From contig NC_069662.1 of the NCBI RefSeq assembly GCF_027244095.1, positions 87,764,294 through 87,828,293 of the forward strand: a stretch of DNA of 64,000 bases. Reading direction: 5' to 3'. The notes beneath the pieces were generated by a model. The model saw only the letters and a list, made by a program, of their open reading frames with translations, made no database searches and was not told the origin of the DNA. Below, in pieces: positions 35,981 through 48,540 of the stretch (within the stretch, counting starts at the first letter, position 1; every line of letters begins with the position of its first letter). The translations under genes were made by a program, and so were the position numbers. Origin of the DNA: Hemicordylus capensis. Lineage: Eukaryota > Chordata > Lepidosauria > Squamata > Cordylidae.

Positions 35981-38813
35981 ATGTCGTGGGTAGGGTTTGC
36001 GCTTAATCGCCCCGACGAAGATGTGTTCGATGAAGACGCGGATGAACTGGACCTCGCCCAGAACGAATGGAAGAGCACCATGAAGAAACGAGTCAAGGTA
36101 GTTGTGCATGTCAGGCTTGTAATGTCTGAGCGCTTTCTTTTAATGTTTGGGGAGGGGCGGCTGATGAAGGCTTCAACCAAAGGTTGCTACCTCCGGGGCC
36201 CCACTGGCATCAACGATGGACCTGCTGCTGCTGCTGTGCAGCAGCCCCTGGGATGCTTGGATCCCCACTGGGTGGATGCCCCCTGCCCCCGCTCTGTGCT
36301 GTACACAGCGTTAAAGGGCCAATGGCACAAGATGGCTGCTGCTCACTTACCCACCAAAAATGCCCCAGTGAGCTACACATCCCCCAAAGAGAGGATGAAA
36401 ACCGAGCTTATGGCTGCTCCCGCACTCATGCATCTGCAAGTAAGCAGAGAGAGAGAGAGAGGAGCATGCGCATGAGAATGAGTGGAAAGAGCAGTGGCAA
36501 TTGCTCCACGCAGCCATAACCTTTCAGATGTGCCTCCTTGCAGGAGAGGATACGGCCTCCACATGACTGCCTGCCCTCTCTGAGGTCGGAGCAGCCTCCT
36601 TTTGCTTGCCCAGGCTGTCCCTTTGGGGCCCCGCTACTGTGCTGCTCCCCAGAGGAGCAAGAGGCGGCTGCTCCTAGCAAGAGTGGCGACTATTTTGTTT
36701 TTTGGATAACCTGGCAGGGAGAATTAGGTAGTGGGGGGTGGGTGCGGGCGGCTGCTGCTTCCATTAATGGGCCCTCATCATCTCTTTTTTGGTGACATGG
36801 CAGGAACGGTTGGGCCCAGTGGGATTTGCCCAGAGTGAACAAGGGTGAAGGAGATAGGAACATAGGAAGCTGCCATATACTGAGTCAGACCATAGGTAGA
36901 TCTTGCTCAGTATTGTCTACACAGACTGACAGGGGCTTCCTCAAGGTTGCAGGCAGGAATCTCTCTCAGCCCTATCTTAGAGATGCCAGGGAGGGAACTT
37001 GGAGCCTAGATGCTCTTCCCAGAGCGGCTCCATCCCCTGAGGGGAGTATCTTACAGTGCTTACACTTCTAGTCTCCCTTTCGTATGCAACCAGGGTGGAT
37101 CCTGCTTAGCTTAAGGGGACAAGTCATGCTTGCTACCACAAGACCAGCTTTCTTCCCTGTGGGTTCCTATTATGGATGTGGGTTATTATTACAGGAGTGG
37201 CCACTAGATCTGCTTGCTCACCCTCTCTCTGGGCGGTACAGTAGGGAGAATTGGACTTGCTGGGCTCAATCTCTGCTGCTGCAATATTCAGAGGGTGGAT
37301 GAAGGTAAAGCAAGATGAGGCTGCTGCTTGTGCAAGGAGCAGCCACCTCTGTCCGCTTGCATCACTGTTCTCCTTCACAGAGGTGAGAATTAAGTTCAGT
37401 GAGCTTAGTCCTTCTGCCACACCATGAGGGCAAATCAACAGACAGAACTAGCAGCTTGCACTTTCTAATGAATATTGTCCTCTTGTCTCGTTTGTCACCT
37501 TGTTCTTCAAGTATTCTTTGTGTGTCTGTCACTCTTCTTTAAGGAAGGCTATAGGGAGGGAGTTGAAGCTGGGAAAAAGCTGACACTTCAACAAGGTTTT
37601 AATAAGGGGTATGAAGAAGCAGCAAAGCGGATGTTCTCCTGTGGCCAGCTGAAGGGGCTGTGAGGTATGTTGTGAAGTAGTGTCTTTAAAGTGGCAATCC
37701 AGTTGCACAAGTTCTTGAATTAAAGTCAGGCCTCCACACAGTAATACATCTGTGGCTGCTAATGGCATTTGCTAAATAGAAGACCCACTTAAATCATGAA
37801 TGTGTTGCCTTTTTTCCATTATAGTCCCATGTTCAACTCATTTTCACACCTTGCTGAGCTTGAATTGCTAGATGACAAAGATGGTAACAGCAATTGGTCT
37901 AGTTAGCAGAAGATGGAAGCTGCTTTTGAACTTTCTATATCCTGAAAAACACAGCCAGCTTCTCCCTCTCTGGTTTTAAGCCTGGATGCAACCTCTCCCA
38001 GGAACACAACCCTTGGTGCCTGTATGGTTTGCAGTGTACTAAGAAAGTTCCCCATAGAGCAAAGCCACTTAAATCTTGAGCTGTTAGAAGATACTATTTT
38101 TTGCCTTTTATAAGCATCACCATTGGCAACAGGAGCTTGATTTTTCCATGAAAATATAATCTCTGTCTGGCAGATGTTTGCTAGAAGGATGCAGCTTCTG
38201 TATTAAATGGGTGCATTTATCTGGTGCTTCCCATTGGAATACCAAGCTGTTCCCTGTTTACATTCTACTCTAGCACTTTATTTGTATATGAAAATAACTG
38301 AGGGTGGTGGCTTTTAAAAAGTCCTGTCTTATTCATGCATGTAATCTCCACATCTGTATTTTAACTTCTTGTAGTGCTCTCTTGTCTTGGTGTCATCACA
38401 AAGGATGTGATTCTGCACCGCTGAGCGAGATGACTGACCTGCTGAATGAAGTAGGCAAATATGAAGAGAGTGTGCTTAAGGATCTTAGCTATACACATTC
38501 ACAACCTCATGTTGGAGATTTACTGGATACTATTGAGGACGTGGACCTTGGTCCTGTACTTTCACCGGAAAAACAGTGCAGTAGAACTACAGGTGAAACA
38601 GCCTGTGAAAATGGCACAGAGCCTAATGGAAACTGTTGCAGAAATGATAATGGGACAAATTGCTTCCAAGGAGAATGCTGTAGAAGGACAAACGAACACA
38701 GAGTTTCTGAAAGGCCAACCCTTACTCAGTTAAAAGACAAAGCCATCAGTTTAGTGCAACAGTTAGGATTGTCCCCAGACACAACAGAACATATCCAGCT
38801 GTTGCAAGGTTAA
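35981..38813 (+). pseudogene. YAE1: YAE1 copy with frameshift in exon 2
   Basis: Exons correspond to 35981-36097, 37544-37664 and 38375-38813, with the same splice sites as delta. Exon 1 encodes the same 39 residues as delta. Exon 2 is 121 nt instead of 122: near 37651 the run reads GAAGGGG where delta reads GAAAGGGG. The frame then reads ...CGQLKGL and stops at TGA just before the donor. Exon 3 is open in its own frame (145 residues plus stop) and at several sites (S, N, C) is closer to the human sequence than delta, which suggests the frameshift is recent. Promoter and polyA signal are kept, so a transcript may still be made; the predicted product would stop after about 79 residues, inside or just after the deca-GX3 region. 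A sequencing or assembly error in a short homopolymer is the main alternative. Confidence 0.8.
36854..37150 (+). mobile_element. Squamate SINE-like repeat in YAE1 intron 1 (gamma)
   Basis: Independent insertion of the family at 7995-8288, in the same orientation as the gene. Confidence 0.7.
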
Positions 38814-38920
38814 TTCATTGTATGAAATGAGATTTATGGATCTTTTTCTGCTGGAAATACAGCGACATCAACAGATTGAACTTGCTGCTGAAATTGAGAA
38901 CTTGCATTCAAATATTCTTG

Positions 38921-38926
38921 AATAAA
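38921..38926 (+). promoter_or_regulatory. YAE1 polyadenylation signal (gamma)
   Basis: AATAAA about 108 nt after the YAE1 stop, followed by a TG-rich stretch (CCTCTGTGTGTG) typical of a cleavage-site downstream element. Confidence 0.7.
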
Positions 38927-39083
38927 GCAACCTCTGTGTGTGAAGTCAATTCTGTCATATGGCTTTTAGTTTTAGTCTACCTTCATCCATTGATTAACTT
39001 CAGATAGTTGTAGAGAACACAGTGTAAGCTTTAAAAAAAATTAAGTTGTAACTTTACTAGAAAAAATGCTATGTCCTAACACC

Positions 39084-39366
39084 CTGGGTGTTTTCCACAC
39101 AGGTTTTTTAGCTTACATCTCCTCTGGAATGGAGGAGATGTGTGTTCACATATCAGCCAGATTTACCCCAAAGTACTTGCGAGCCATTGGGGAGCACTTC
39201 ACACATGATTTGGGTTTTTCATTGCATTAACATGCAATGAAAAACCCAAATCATGTGTGAAGTGCTCCCCAATTGTAGTGTAGCCTGATTTATATTCAGG
39301 CTAAAAAATTCCACTTTGAACTCATAGTAAACTCATGGTAAAGCCTGCTGTGTGAAAAATGCCCTG
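39084..39366 (+). mobile_element. 283-bp MITE with a 42-bp central hairpin (gamma)
   Basis: Ends pair as inverted repeats (CTGGGTGTTTTCCACACAGG against CAGGGCATTTTTCACACAG). In the middle is a perfect 42-bp inverted repeat (39186-39227 and 39232-39273) with a 4-nt spacer TAAC. No clear target duplication, so the superfamily (hAT-like or other) is open. Confidence 0.65.
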
Positions 39367-39539
39367 GTGATACTGAATCATTTTTTAGAAAGGTGGATAG
39401 ATTCTGAACTGTATAGGATAAATATAAATATCCTATGCACAATATGGTTTGAAGAGCAGTTTTACAGTTCTACCCTAAAAGAGCCTAAATGAGTCAAACT
39501 GAGCTGTATATACTCTGGAACCTAAACACTGGCTTGCTT

Positions 39540-40322
39540 CAGAGGCGTAACTAGGGAAAACGGCACCCAGGGCAAACACTGAAATTGCGCCCCCCCCCCA
39601 CAAGCGCCCAGAGCCTTTGGATGGATAGGGCGGTAGTGTTTTATAGTAACAAAATAGTAGTAGTATAAAATAAAATAGTAGTAATAATAATGTAATAAAA
39701 ATAATAATAAATACCACAAATGTGTGTCCTCCGAGGCGAGGGGATGGCTGTGGGCGGCGGGGGAGCAAGCGGAGTCCGGACTCATCCCCAGGGACTTGAT
39801 CAGGGACCAAGAGGATGGTGCCCTCTAACTAAAATCTTTTTGGCCTTGTGGGGCAAGACTGTAAAATCCTTCATGGCCTATGAGACACAGCTTCCCCAAC
39901 TGACACAGATCTTTGTGTACCTGGGGCTTGCAAGGTGGATGGCAGAGCAGACTCAGGTTGCTCGGTGAGGGAAACACCTTGGCTGCCACCCTCTGAGTCT
40001 CAGACTTGCTCTGATGGCCAGGCGATTCTTGGTCGGGTTGTTGTTGCCCTTGGCTTTTCCTGCTGTTTTTGGAGCCTTGCGGAAGAATCGAGCTCCTGCA
40101 AGGTGTTCAGTGGAGGCACTCCTTGCGGATGCTACTGCCCACGCCTCGTTGAAGGCAGAGGCTGCCACAGAGTCCTCTGAGAGAGACCTCTCCACACTGC
40201 CGGTCTGCATGGCCGTAATGGAGGTGGCCCACGAATGATCAGGTTGAGACAAAAACAGCTGGGGTCCACCGTCTCCCTTTCCCCCTGACTCATGGCTGGG
40301 CTGAACAATGGGATGCAATCAG
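39540..40322 (-). mobile_element. hAT-type end and decayed open frames, internally deleted (delta)
   Basis: Copy of 5529-6810 lacking 498 bp that correspond to 20072-20569; the scar at 39891-39893 shows a 3-bp CTT microhomology. Confidence 0.45.
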
Positions 40323-41360
40323 AGGTGCACCTAGGTAATTTTGGAGCCTGGGCCTAAAGGCATTTGGAGGCCCACCTCCCCTGCAAATTAAACATCATCA
40401 TGCTCGGCTGGATGACCACAACACCTGAGGATATTCTAAAGAGGATTTGAGGGGGGCCCAAGGGCTGTGGAGGCCATGGACTTCAGCCCGGAAGACCAGG
40501 GGTAAGAGCACCTCTGCCCACTCCTTTAAGGGTTGGAAACCTAAGAACTTGGGGACCATAAAGCAGCATATGAGTGCCCATATATGGTTTTTAAAAGGTG
40601 CAGCTCTCAGGGCCTGTGGCGGGAGGTTTTTTCTCAAGAAGAGCCTGACTGGGTTAAGTCTGATTGGTAGTTAATGTATAGGCCTATTTCAGACATGAGA
40701 GGTTTCTCCCTGACTGTTGTTTAAATGGGGTTGTTAGCTAATAATTATTTTAGATTCAGAGGCTGAAGCCTTTCCTCAGGAGGAGCCAGAGGGCAGCCTG
40801 TGTTAGGCTTATCAACAGGCCTTATATATTAACTATTTCAGGACTGGACAGCAAACATTGGATCTCAAGACCATCCTGAAGGGATCCAAAACATGCAGGA
40901 GAACTGTGAGAATTGTGGGATCCTTATCCTTAGTTTTAGATGCTGGCTGGTATTCAGATTAAGCTGTCTAAACAGGACTACAATACTCAGGGAATATTCT
41001 AAACTAGCTGACCCAGGCGCAGAGCATCTGCGCCCCTAGGTCTCTCTTCCTCTCCCTCCATTTCAGGGCTCAGTCAGTTCTCCTCCCATCCCTTCAGTCA
41101 GTCTCCCTCTCCACCCTTTCTGACAGCAGCTCTCATCCTCCTCGCAAGGAGGCCGGCGGCGGCCATGTTTTTGCTGCCTGCTCGGCCACTCATAGTGGCA
41201 CCGCCTTCTCCTCGACCTCCCTCCCCCTGCTGCCCTTTCTGCTGGCAGCCCTCATCCTCCTCACGAGGAGCTCCGAGCAGCTGCTCCCAAACTCTTGTGA
41301 GAGCTACCACACACTGGATTAGCCATGGGTACACCTTAGAGAATTATATAGGTAGATAGA
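40323..41360. other. Unclassified repeat-derived DNA (delta)
   Basis: Copy of 6811-7740 with about 120 extra bp at 41125-41250, bounded by repeated CAGC(T/C)CTCATCCTCCTC motifs. Confidence 0.3.
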
Positions 41361-41626
41361 TGACTACCGAATTTCAATAGGAGTTCCTCTTGTAAATTTA
41401 GTCAGGCTGTCAGCTACCGAGTCTAAAGTGGTTGCTGTCAGTCAGGTGGATTAACTAGTTATTAATTAATGCCCATCTTAACTTCCTGCCATATAAGCTG
41501 TAAAGATGTTGTACAGCCTCCTATATTACACTGGCTTTATAAGTGAGGCAGCCACACTTTGCCTTGGTCTTTGAGCTGGACACTGGGCTGGAGAAGGATG
41601 CATCCAGGCAGACGCTTCCTAGAAAA

Positions 41627-41918
41627 AGGAATATAGGAAGCTGCCGTATACTGAGTCAGATGATTGGTCCATCTATCTCAATATTATCTTCACAGACTGG
41701 CAGTGGCTTCTCCAAGGTTGCAGACAGGAATCTCTCTCAGCTCTATCTTGGAGAAGCCAGGGAGGGAATTTGAAACCTTTTGCTCTTCCCAGAGCAGCTC
41801 CATCCCCTAAAGAGAATATCTTACAGTGCTTCACACTTCTAATCTCCCTTTCATATGCAACCAGGGCAGACCCTGATTTGCTAAGGGGACAAGTCATGCT
41901 TGCTACCACAAGACCAGC
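41627..41918 (+). mobile_element. Squamate SINE-like repeat (delta)
   Basis: Copy of 7995-8288 by unit duplication. Confidence 0.7.
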
Positions 41919-43413
41919 TCCTCTGATGACCCAAATAACCTGCACTGGATGCAGTTTTCAGTTCTGGGATGTTGTCCAGGCTGGCAGGCACCCATTCCTC
42001 ACACTTCAGCTAAAACTGGTTTACAGCACTTGGAGCATTTTCAGAGGGGGTATATTTTGATGATATTCAAGAACAAAGCCAATTGAGGTGTCATGTCTGC
42101 TACAAATTGAAGGATGTTAACAAACTTTGAGCAACAAGGGTGGCAGCTCAGAAGAGAGATCCAGAATAATTTTTACAGTGTAGAAGATTGCTTGTATGTT
42201 CATCCATCTCATGGAAACAAGAGCTTTCAAAAACACACACATTTGGAACAATTTCACCCCTGCAACAGCCATGATGTTGGATTGCTACTCATCATTATCA
42301 AGACTTTCTTCAAGAACTGATGTGCGATATATAGTAGTGAATTGAAGTTCCATAATACCCTTTATGATACAAATATTTCTTTTGCAGTGTAAACTGCTTT
42401 GAGAACTTTTTTTGTTGAAAAATGGTTTATAAATATTTATAATAATCATTTTTATATAGGGCAATTGTTGGGACGGAGGGTTTATCTGAACTTGAGAGGG
42501 AATCTGTGGTGACACACAATCTCAAACCAATGCACCACAATACACTGCAGGATTTAAAGTGAATGAATGAGTGTGTGTGTGGTGTGTGTGTATGTGTGTG
42601 TGGAGAGAAAGAGTATGTCTGTGAGAGAGAACACACACAGACACCATCTATATCTATATCATCATTAAAATAACATTAATTCTAATTTTTCTTGGCTTCT
42701 TCAAGGGGTCTTCTAATGAGGTCATCTGATGTCAGCTAGAGGACAATCCAATCAGAAGAAGAATGTGCTAAGGGGCTGAATTAACAATGATGAACAATAA
42801 AACAACTGCAATTTCTCAATTGTTTGAACCGTGCATTTTTCTGTGTAGAGTGGCCCCAATCCGGTTAAAGTCACATGAAGCAATTGATGGCCTCAATTTT
42901 CATTCACATCCAAAGGCTCAGCTTTCTAGTTCCGAAGTTCAGATGCTCACCGTAGTTTGCTCTTGCTGAAACAGGGTGAGTCCCTGTTCCACAGCATTAG
43001 ATCACCATTTTGCAGACTCCCTTTGGACAGACCGACACAGCTGTGGCTCGACACCCCACAGGCAGCCTCTGGACTGAACAAGAAGACTGCTCCACCTGGC
43101 CGCAAGAAGACTGCTCTCACCTTCCCACTCAGCACCTCCCCAGTTGTGAATGAGATGGTAGGGCCTGAGCTCAGTTAGGTGTGGGAGGGGTGAGGAATAA
43201 TAAGGTGAAACCCCAGATTAGTGTGGTACAGTCCCACCCCACTCTAATTCTTTCAGGGGGAAAGGCGGGAGTCCAGTGAGCTTCTTTCGTTTCTTTCTTT
43301 TCTTTGTACACTGCCCCAAACTTCCGTCTCTGGGCAGTTTACAGCAAAATAAAACTGATTAAAACAGAAATCAAAACCTTAAAACAATTATAACCACGAG
43401 TCTAGCTAAAAAG
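41919..43413. other. No gene seen (delta)
   Basis: Copy of 8289-9790. Confidence 0.4.
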
Positions 43414-43695
43414 CTTCGCTGGGTAAATGTGTCTTTAAAGACCCTTTAATCACGTGGTGATTCTCTTTATTTAGCAGAGGGAGAGTAACTGGCCCTATCC
43501 AACCCCAGCACAGCATCCCTCCAGTGACTGTTGCTGGTGTCTCTCTCATGTTTATTTTTAGATTGTGTTCCCTTCGGGGACAGGGAACCATCTTATTTAT
43601 TTATTATTTCTCTGTGTAAACTGCCCTGAGCCATTTTTGGAAGGGCGTTAGAAATTAAACCAACCAACCAACCAACCAACCAACCAATAAATAAA
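43414..43695 (+). mobile_element. L2-like SINE (delta)
   Basis: Copy of 9791-10068. Confidence 0.65.
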
Positions 43696-43699
43696 TTGT

Positions 43700-44225
43700 C
43701 GGAGATGGGGAGGCTTTTATTTAAGCAGAGAGTGCATTCCAGAGTCTTGGGGCAGCAACAGAGAAGGCCTGTCCTGTGTGGCCACCAGACAGGCTGGTGG
43801 TGACAGTTGCAAATGAAACTCTCCGAATGATCTCAGTGAACTATGGGGTGCATAGTGAAGAAGATGTACACTTAGATACCCAGGGCTTTATAGGTTATAG
43901 TCAGCAACTTGTATTTTGCCTGGAAACTTATTGACTGCCACTGTAGTTCTTTTAATATACGTAGGAATAATATGATCTCTCCGAGATGAGCCGGAGAACA
44001 GCCTGGCTGCCGCATTCTGTACCAACTGCAGTTTCCAGGCTATGTACAAAGGCAACCCCACATAGAGTGCATTGCAGTAGTCATGTCTGGAGGTTACCAG
44101 CATATGTACCACTGTTCTGAGGTAGTATATCTCAAGAAAGAGATGCAAATGGCATATATTCTTCTGGGGAAGTGTGATCCCATTCAGAACCAGAAAATCA
44201 AAATTGTCTCCTGAGTTCTGACCCC
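43700..44225 (-). mobile_element. LINE RT fragment, L2/CR1-like (delta)
   Basis: Copy of 10075-10600. Confidence 0.75.
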
Positions 44226-44233
44226 GCACAATA

Positions 44234-44470
44234 AGTAAAGTTGTGCCCTTGAGTCGGTATCGACTCCTGGTGACCACAGAGCCATGTGGTTTTCTTTGGT
44301 AGAATATAGGAGGGTTTTACCATTGCCTCCTCCTGTGCAGATGATGCCTTTCAGCACCATTCTATATCACTGCTGCCCGATATAGGTGTTTCCCATAACA
44401 GTGGGGATTTGAACCAGCAACCTCTTGCTCTCTAAGCAAGTCATTTCCCCTCTGTTCCATTAGGTGGTAC
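44234..44470 (-). mobile_element. Sauria-type SINE (delta)
   Basis: Copy of 10609-10845; its B box has one change. Confidence 0.85.
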
Positions 44471-44690
44471 CTCCATCTTATTTGGATTCAGTCTCAGTTT
44501 GTTATCCCTTACTTTCAAATCTATATAACCAGAATTGAGAGGAGGGGGAAAGGGGAAAAAATGGTAAAAATGATTCCAGCACATACATAATTTACAATAC
44601 ACAGTGGGAAAACCCTCAGAGTCCAATAATGCAGTTGGGTCAGACCTGTCCCTCACTCCACTCTTTTCCTGAAGAAAGTTGATATTCTAT

Positions 44691-44709
44691 AATAGTGGTT
44701 ACGCCCCTG
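44691..44709 (+). mobile_element. hAT MITE remnant: right terminal repeat only (delta)
   Basis: Only AATAGTGGTTACGCCCCTG survives, joined to sequence normally 769 bp upstream. Confidence 0.8.
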
Positions 44710-45475
44710 AACTGAGCACTGAGTGCCTCCGGAACATTTAAAAGGTAAGATATAATACTCTGCTGCTATACAGTGCTTTTTAGGGCATTCAAAGCATTTC
44801 CCACATTCTATCTTGCAGTAATCCTTACAACAATCCTGAACGGGAGGCTGGTATTCTGACTACCATATTGTGGGTGGGGCCAAGGATGATGGAGTGGCTT
44901 ACTGAGGGTCATTAACTGAGCCCATAGCAGCAGTAAGATCTGAACCTCGGGCTTTCTGATTCATAGTCTCTTAGACAGTGAACTGCACCACTGCTCTTAT
45001 GGGTGCCCCTTCACTTCCTGAATGACAGGAATAAAAAGGTGCCAGGTATAATAGTAAGAGGACCACAGGCTTCTAGATCCTGCAAGACCCGGAGTCTTCC
45101 ATTTGACAGCGATTAGCTCTCACTACTGAGATCTGGTGCTGGCAGTTATGAAACCTGATAGCCGATCATCTCGGGCTTTCATGTAAACCCTAAAGAAATG
45201 TCCAATGGCTAGCTAGACTTGAAAACAAATGGCTAGCTAGACTTGGTTTCCCCTTTTGAAAGTCAAGGTGAAGAAGACTGATGTTTTGATGTATTGGTTG
45301 CTATCTGTAGGGAGCTTGTGAAAACTGGCTTTCTACCAGGCTGGTTGAACTGAGTTTCCCTTCATTAACTCTGGTGTGAGTGGTGTCCCCTGGTCTGCTT
45401 TGCTGCCTCTGTCATGACATCACTTTCTGGCTCCTACATCATAACCTGCAGGTTGCCATAGGAACAGCAATACAC
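44710..45475. other. No gene recognised (delta)
   Basis: Copy of 11874-12639. Confidence 0.4.
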
Positions 45476-48350
45476 TTTTTTTTTGGCATCATCACTATTC
45501 AGTGGTTTATTTCTCAGCTGATGCTCAATCAGTAGGGAGTGGAGGACGTGGTCTGTGTGGTTATATACATATATATATATAGTATTTTAGTCTCTCTTGA
45601 GGACATCTCTCATCATGGCAGGTAGGAAATTGTGCCATTAGATTAAAGGGTAATAATAACTTGAAACTTGGGACTGTGTGATCTACCGGATAAGGTCTAC
45701 AAATGTGCTGAATTTCAAAGATCATATATTTTTGGCATTTTTCTCTCTCTTCATATGCCAGGCTACCAGAGGTTAAAATGTTATTAAAAATTGACACTCT
45801 GCTCCTTTCCCCGCAATCTGGTTTAAAAAAAAAAAAATTAAAAAAATTCAATCAATACAACACAGAGCCAATTGAGGCTACAAGGAGTCCAGTGTTAAGA
45901 AGAGTTTGTTGGTTATTGAGGATGCAGGTACAAATTGATGGGAGACAACTGAAAACAAAATTCGAGAAAGAATATCATCCCAAAATTTGATTTGAGTGGA
46001 TGGAGGTTATAAACTGACCATCCCTTATTGACAAATGCAATTAATGGAAACCATATTTCAAAAGACTTGTCTTGTTTGGTTACTTCTCTAGCTAACCTGG
46101 TTTGATGGGTCAGCTTGTCAGATAATGCAATCTTCTAGACCCTACTGAACCAGGTTTCAATGAATAGACCCTTTGGGGATTTCCAGTGTTTAGCTACCTC
46201 TATTTGGCTGCTGCTAGCAGCAGAGTTGGTATATCTTTGTGAGTACTCTTGTAAACTGCTAAAAGTGCTAACTTTGGATCAGGCTGAAGATTGAGTTCGA
46301 CTATTTCCCAGATTATATGAAACAAATTCTGTCAATAGCCTTTCACGTATGGGCAACCCCACCATAAAGGAAGGAGAGTACCTCTGTTTTTCCATCCCTG
46401 CCAACAAAACAGGGAAGACGTTTGAGAGATATCCTGCATCTTGATTAGAGTAAGATGTCCTCTCTGTACAGGCTTGAATGTTGCCTCCCTTATCTGGGCA
46501 GATGTGGTGGTTCTAATCAGTTGCTTCAGCCCAATTGCTTCCCATTCAGTCTCTTCAAGAGAGGTTCCTAAATCAGTTCCCCATGTTGTTTTTAGCCCTC
46601 CCAAGGAACTAAAAGATGTGGAAATTATGGTATTGTATATAAGTGTATGTATGTGTTGGTTTATTTCAGCCCAAGGCCAGCATAAATACAAAAAGAAAAA
46701 GAAACAACAGCAGCAGTAAAGACATAATATACATAAAACATTAATACCTTCAGATACCGTATACAAGTGAGGCAATCCCTCTTGTTTTGTTAGTTGGTGA
46801 AATACGTAAGATTACATTGATAGATAGTCAAAGACCTAGTTGCCTCTCCTCTCTGTAGCAACTTGGATGCAAAGGGCCAGATTTGAAGTTTCTGCATCCA
46901 AGTAGCTCGGATGCCAATCAGAATTGTACCAGGTTTAGCCTCTGATGCTGGTTTACCTCTTTCAGTAATGTCCCTCAGTGGGTAAATCCTTTTTGTCTCC
47001 CACTTCAAATATTGTTGATATTTGCTTGGGTCTGCAAACAAAGGATGGTCTAAAACAGGGAAGAGTGGTGAAGTGGGTTGTGCAAATGTCATAGCTCAGG
47101 GAGGGACACCAGATTCTCAGTGTGGAGGCCAAGAAGGGGTTACTCAAACTTGCTAATTTAGCTTCAGTTACCTGTTTAAATGTAAACCGCCCTGAGCTAT
47201 TTTTGGAAGGGTGGCATAGAAATCTAATTCATTCATTAATAAATAATAATAATAATAATAAAGGGGAGAGCTCAAATTATTTGAGCATCTGCTGAGAACT
47301 CTATAGAAACCCATGGAATCACTTGATCGTTTTGAATGATATGAATGAGTTGCTTGAGTTGGAGGGCATCAAAATAAAGCTTGTTTGGGAGGCTGTATAG
47401 TGAACTTTTGTTTACTCTTGCTTTCTTATAATTATTGGGAAAAGCTCAAAGTGCTCCCTGCCACCTTTTAAAGTATTTGGGATGAATCCAAATAGGTAAT
47501 CTTTGAAAAAGAAAAAGAAATTTGGGCAGAACTACTATTTTTTATGGTTGATATTCACCCTAACCAGGAGAGATTCAGCTGAGCCTAATTTTTAATATCC
47601 TTTTTGAGTTGTGAAAAAGAGAGAGTCTATGCTTATTTTCCTTAATGGCTTTAGATCCTTTAGATCCTTATCACTTCTGGATATCTGAAGCTTGAATATT
47701 GTAAGCTTATATTAGACATTTGCTGCTGAAGTTTCCTTTGTTCTTCTATACAAATGTGGATGAATATAAGTTCTGACTTCTGATAAAGTGTTTCTAGACC
47801 AGCTGTTTGTTTGTAAAGTGTTAATGTTTCCTTGACTGCTAGTATTGCTTCCCATGGATTAGGTGAAAGTCATATGATGTCGTCTGCAAATAAATTGGTT
47901 GTATGTCTTTTTTTTACCACTGATTTGAAACCCCTGAATTTTTGTGTCATTTTTAATTGTCAGCTAGTACTTCAACTGCAATGGCAAAGAGCACTAGGGG
48001 AAGGGGACAGCCCTGCTTCGTACCCAGAAATAGCTTGATTGGGTTTGAATCTAGCTATTTTTCGGTTGGGCATCAAACCTGTTTGGTCCTCAGAAATGTA
48101 CTCAGTGATGAAAAGGGTGATCCTATTGGCCAAGATAGCAGTGAAACATTTCAAGCCCTGGTTCACTAATGCTATGGGGTGATATGATCCCAGGGAGGAA
48201 TTGTCTTTGGCTTGCTGAGGTAGAACAACTATTCTAGATTGCTTCCAAGTCCCTGGGATCACAGCCCCCTGCGTTACGCTGTTGAAGGAGGAATGCAAAT
48301 TTCAGCAAAAATTATGAAAAAGCCATCAAGCCCAGGTGCTATATGTCGTC
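45476..48350 (-). mobile_element. 5'-truncated L1-type LINE
   Basis: Copy of the element at 12640-15546, nearly identical to the gamma copy. Confidence 0.85.
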
Positions 48351-48540
48351 CCCCCCACCCACCCACCCCAGCACCGTTAAATGCATTAATACAAGAATAA
48401 TGTGACGTCCTGAGACTTGCTTCTGTCCAAACAAACTAGACAGATTGTGTAAACCGCCTGGAGATGTGAATTGTGGTGGTAGAAAAATGTGTAAAATAAA
48501 GAGACATGACATTAAAACGATTCTTCCTTTCCTTCTAGGG

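Larger units (their letters stand above)
19716..39539 (+). repeat. Unit gamma, complete, with YAE1 copy (19.82 kb)
   Basis: Longest unit. It keeps the 5.7 kb missing from alpha and beta, including the YAE1 promoter, exons and both MITEs that flank the deletion. Its right part (about 26.1-36.5 kb) is almost identical to delta, whereas 36.5-39.5 kb differs from delta by roughly 2 percent. Confidence 0.9.

Noticed and set aside
35522-36109. 195-codon minus-strand frame across the YAE1 promoter and exon 1
   Set aside because: It is antisense to a real exon and CpG island, where stop codons are rare; the peptide shows no family features.
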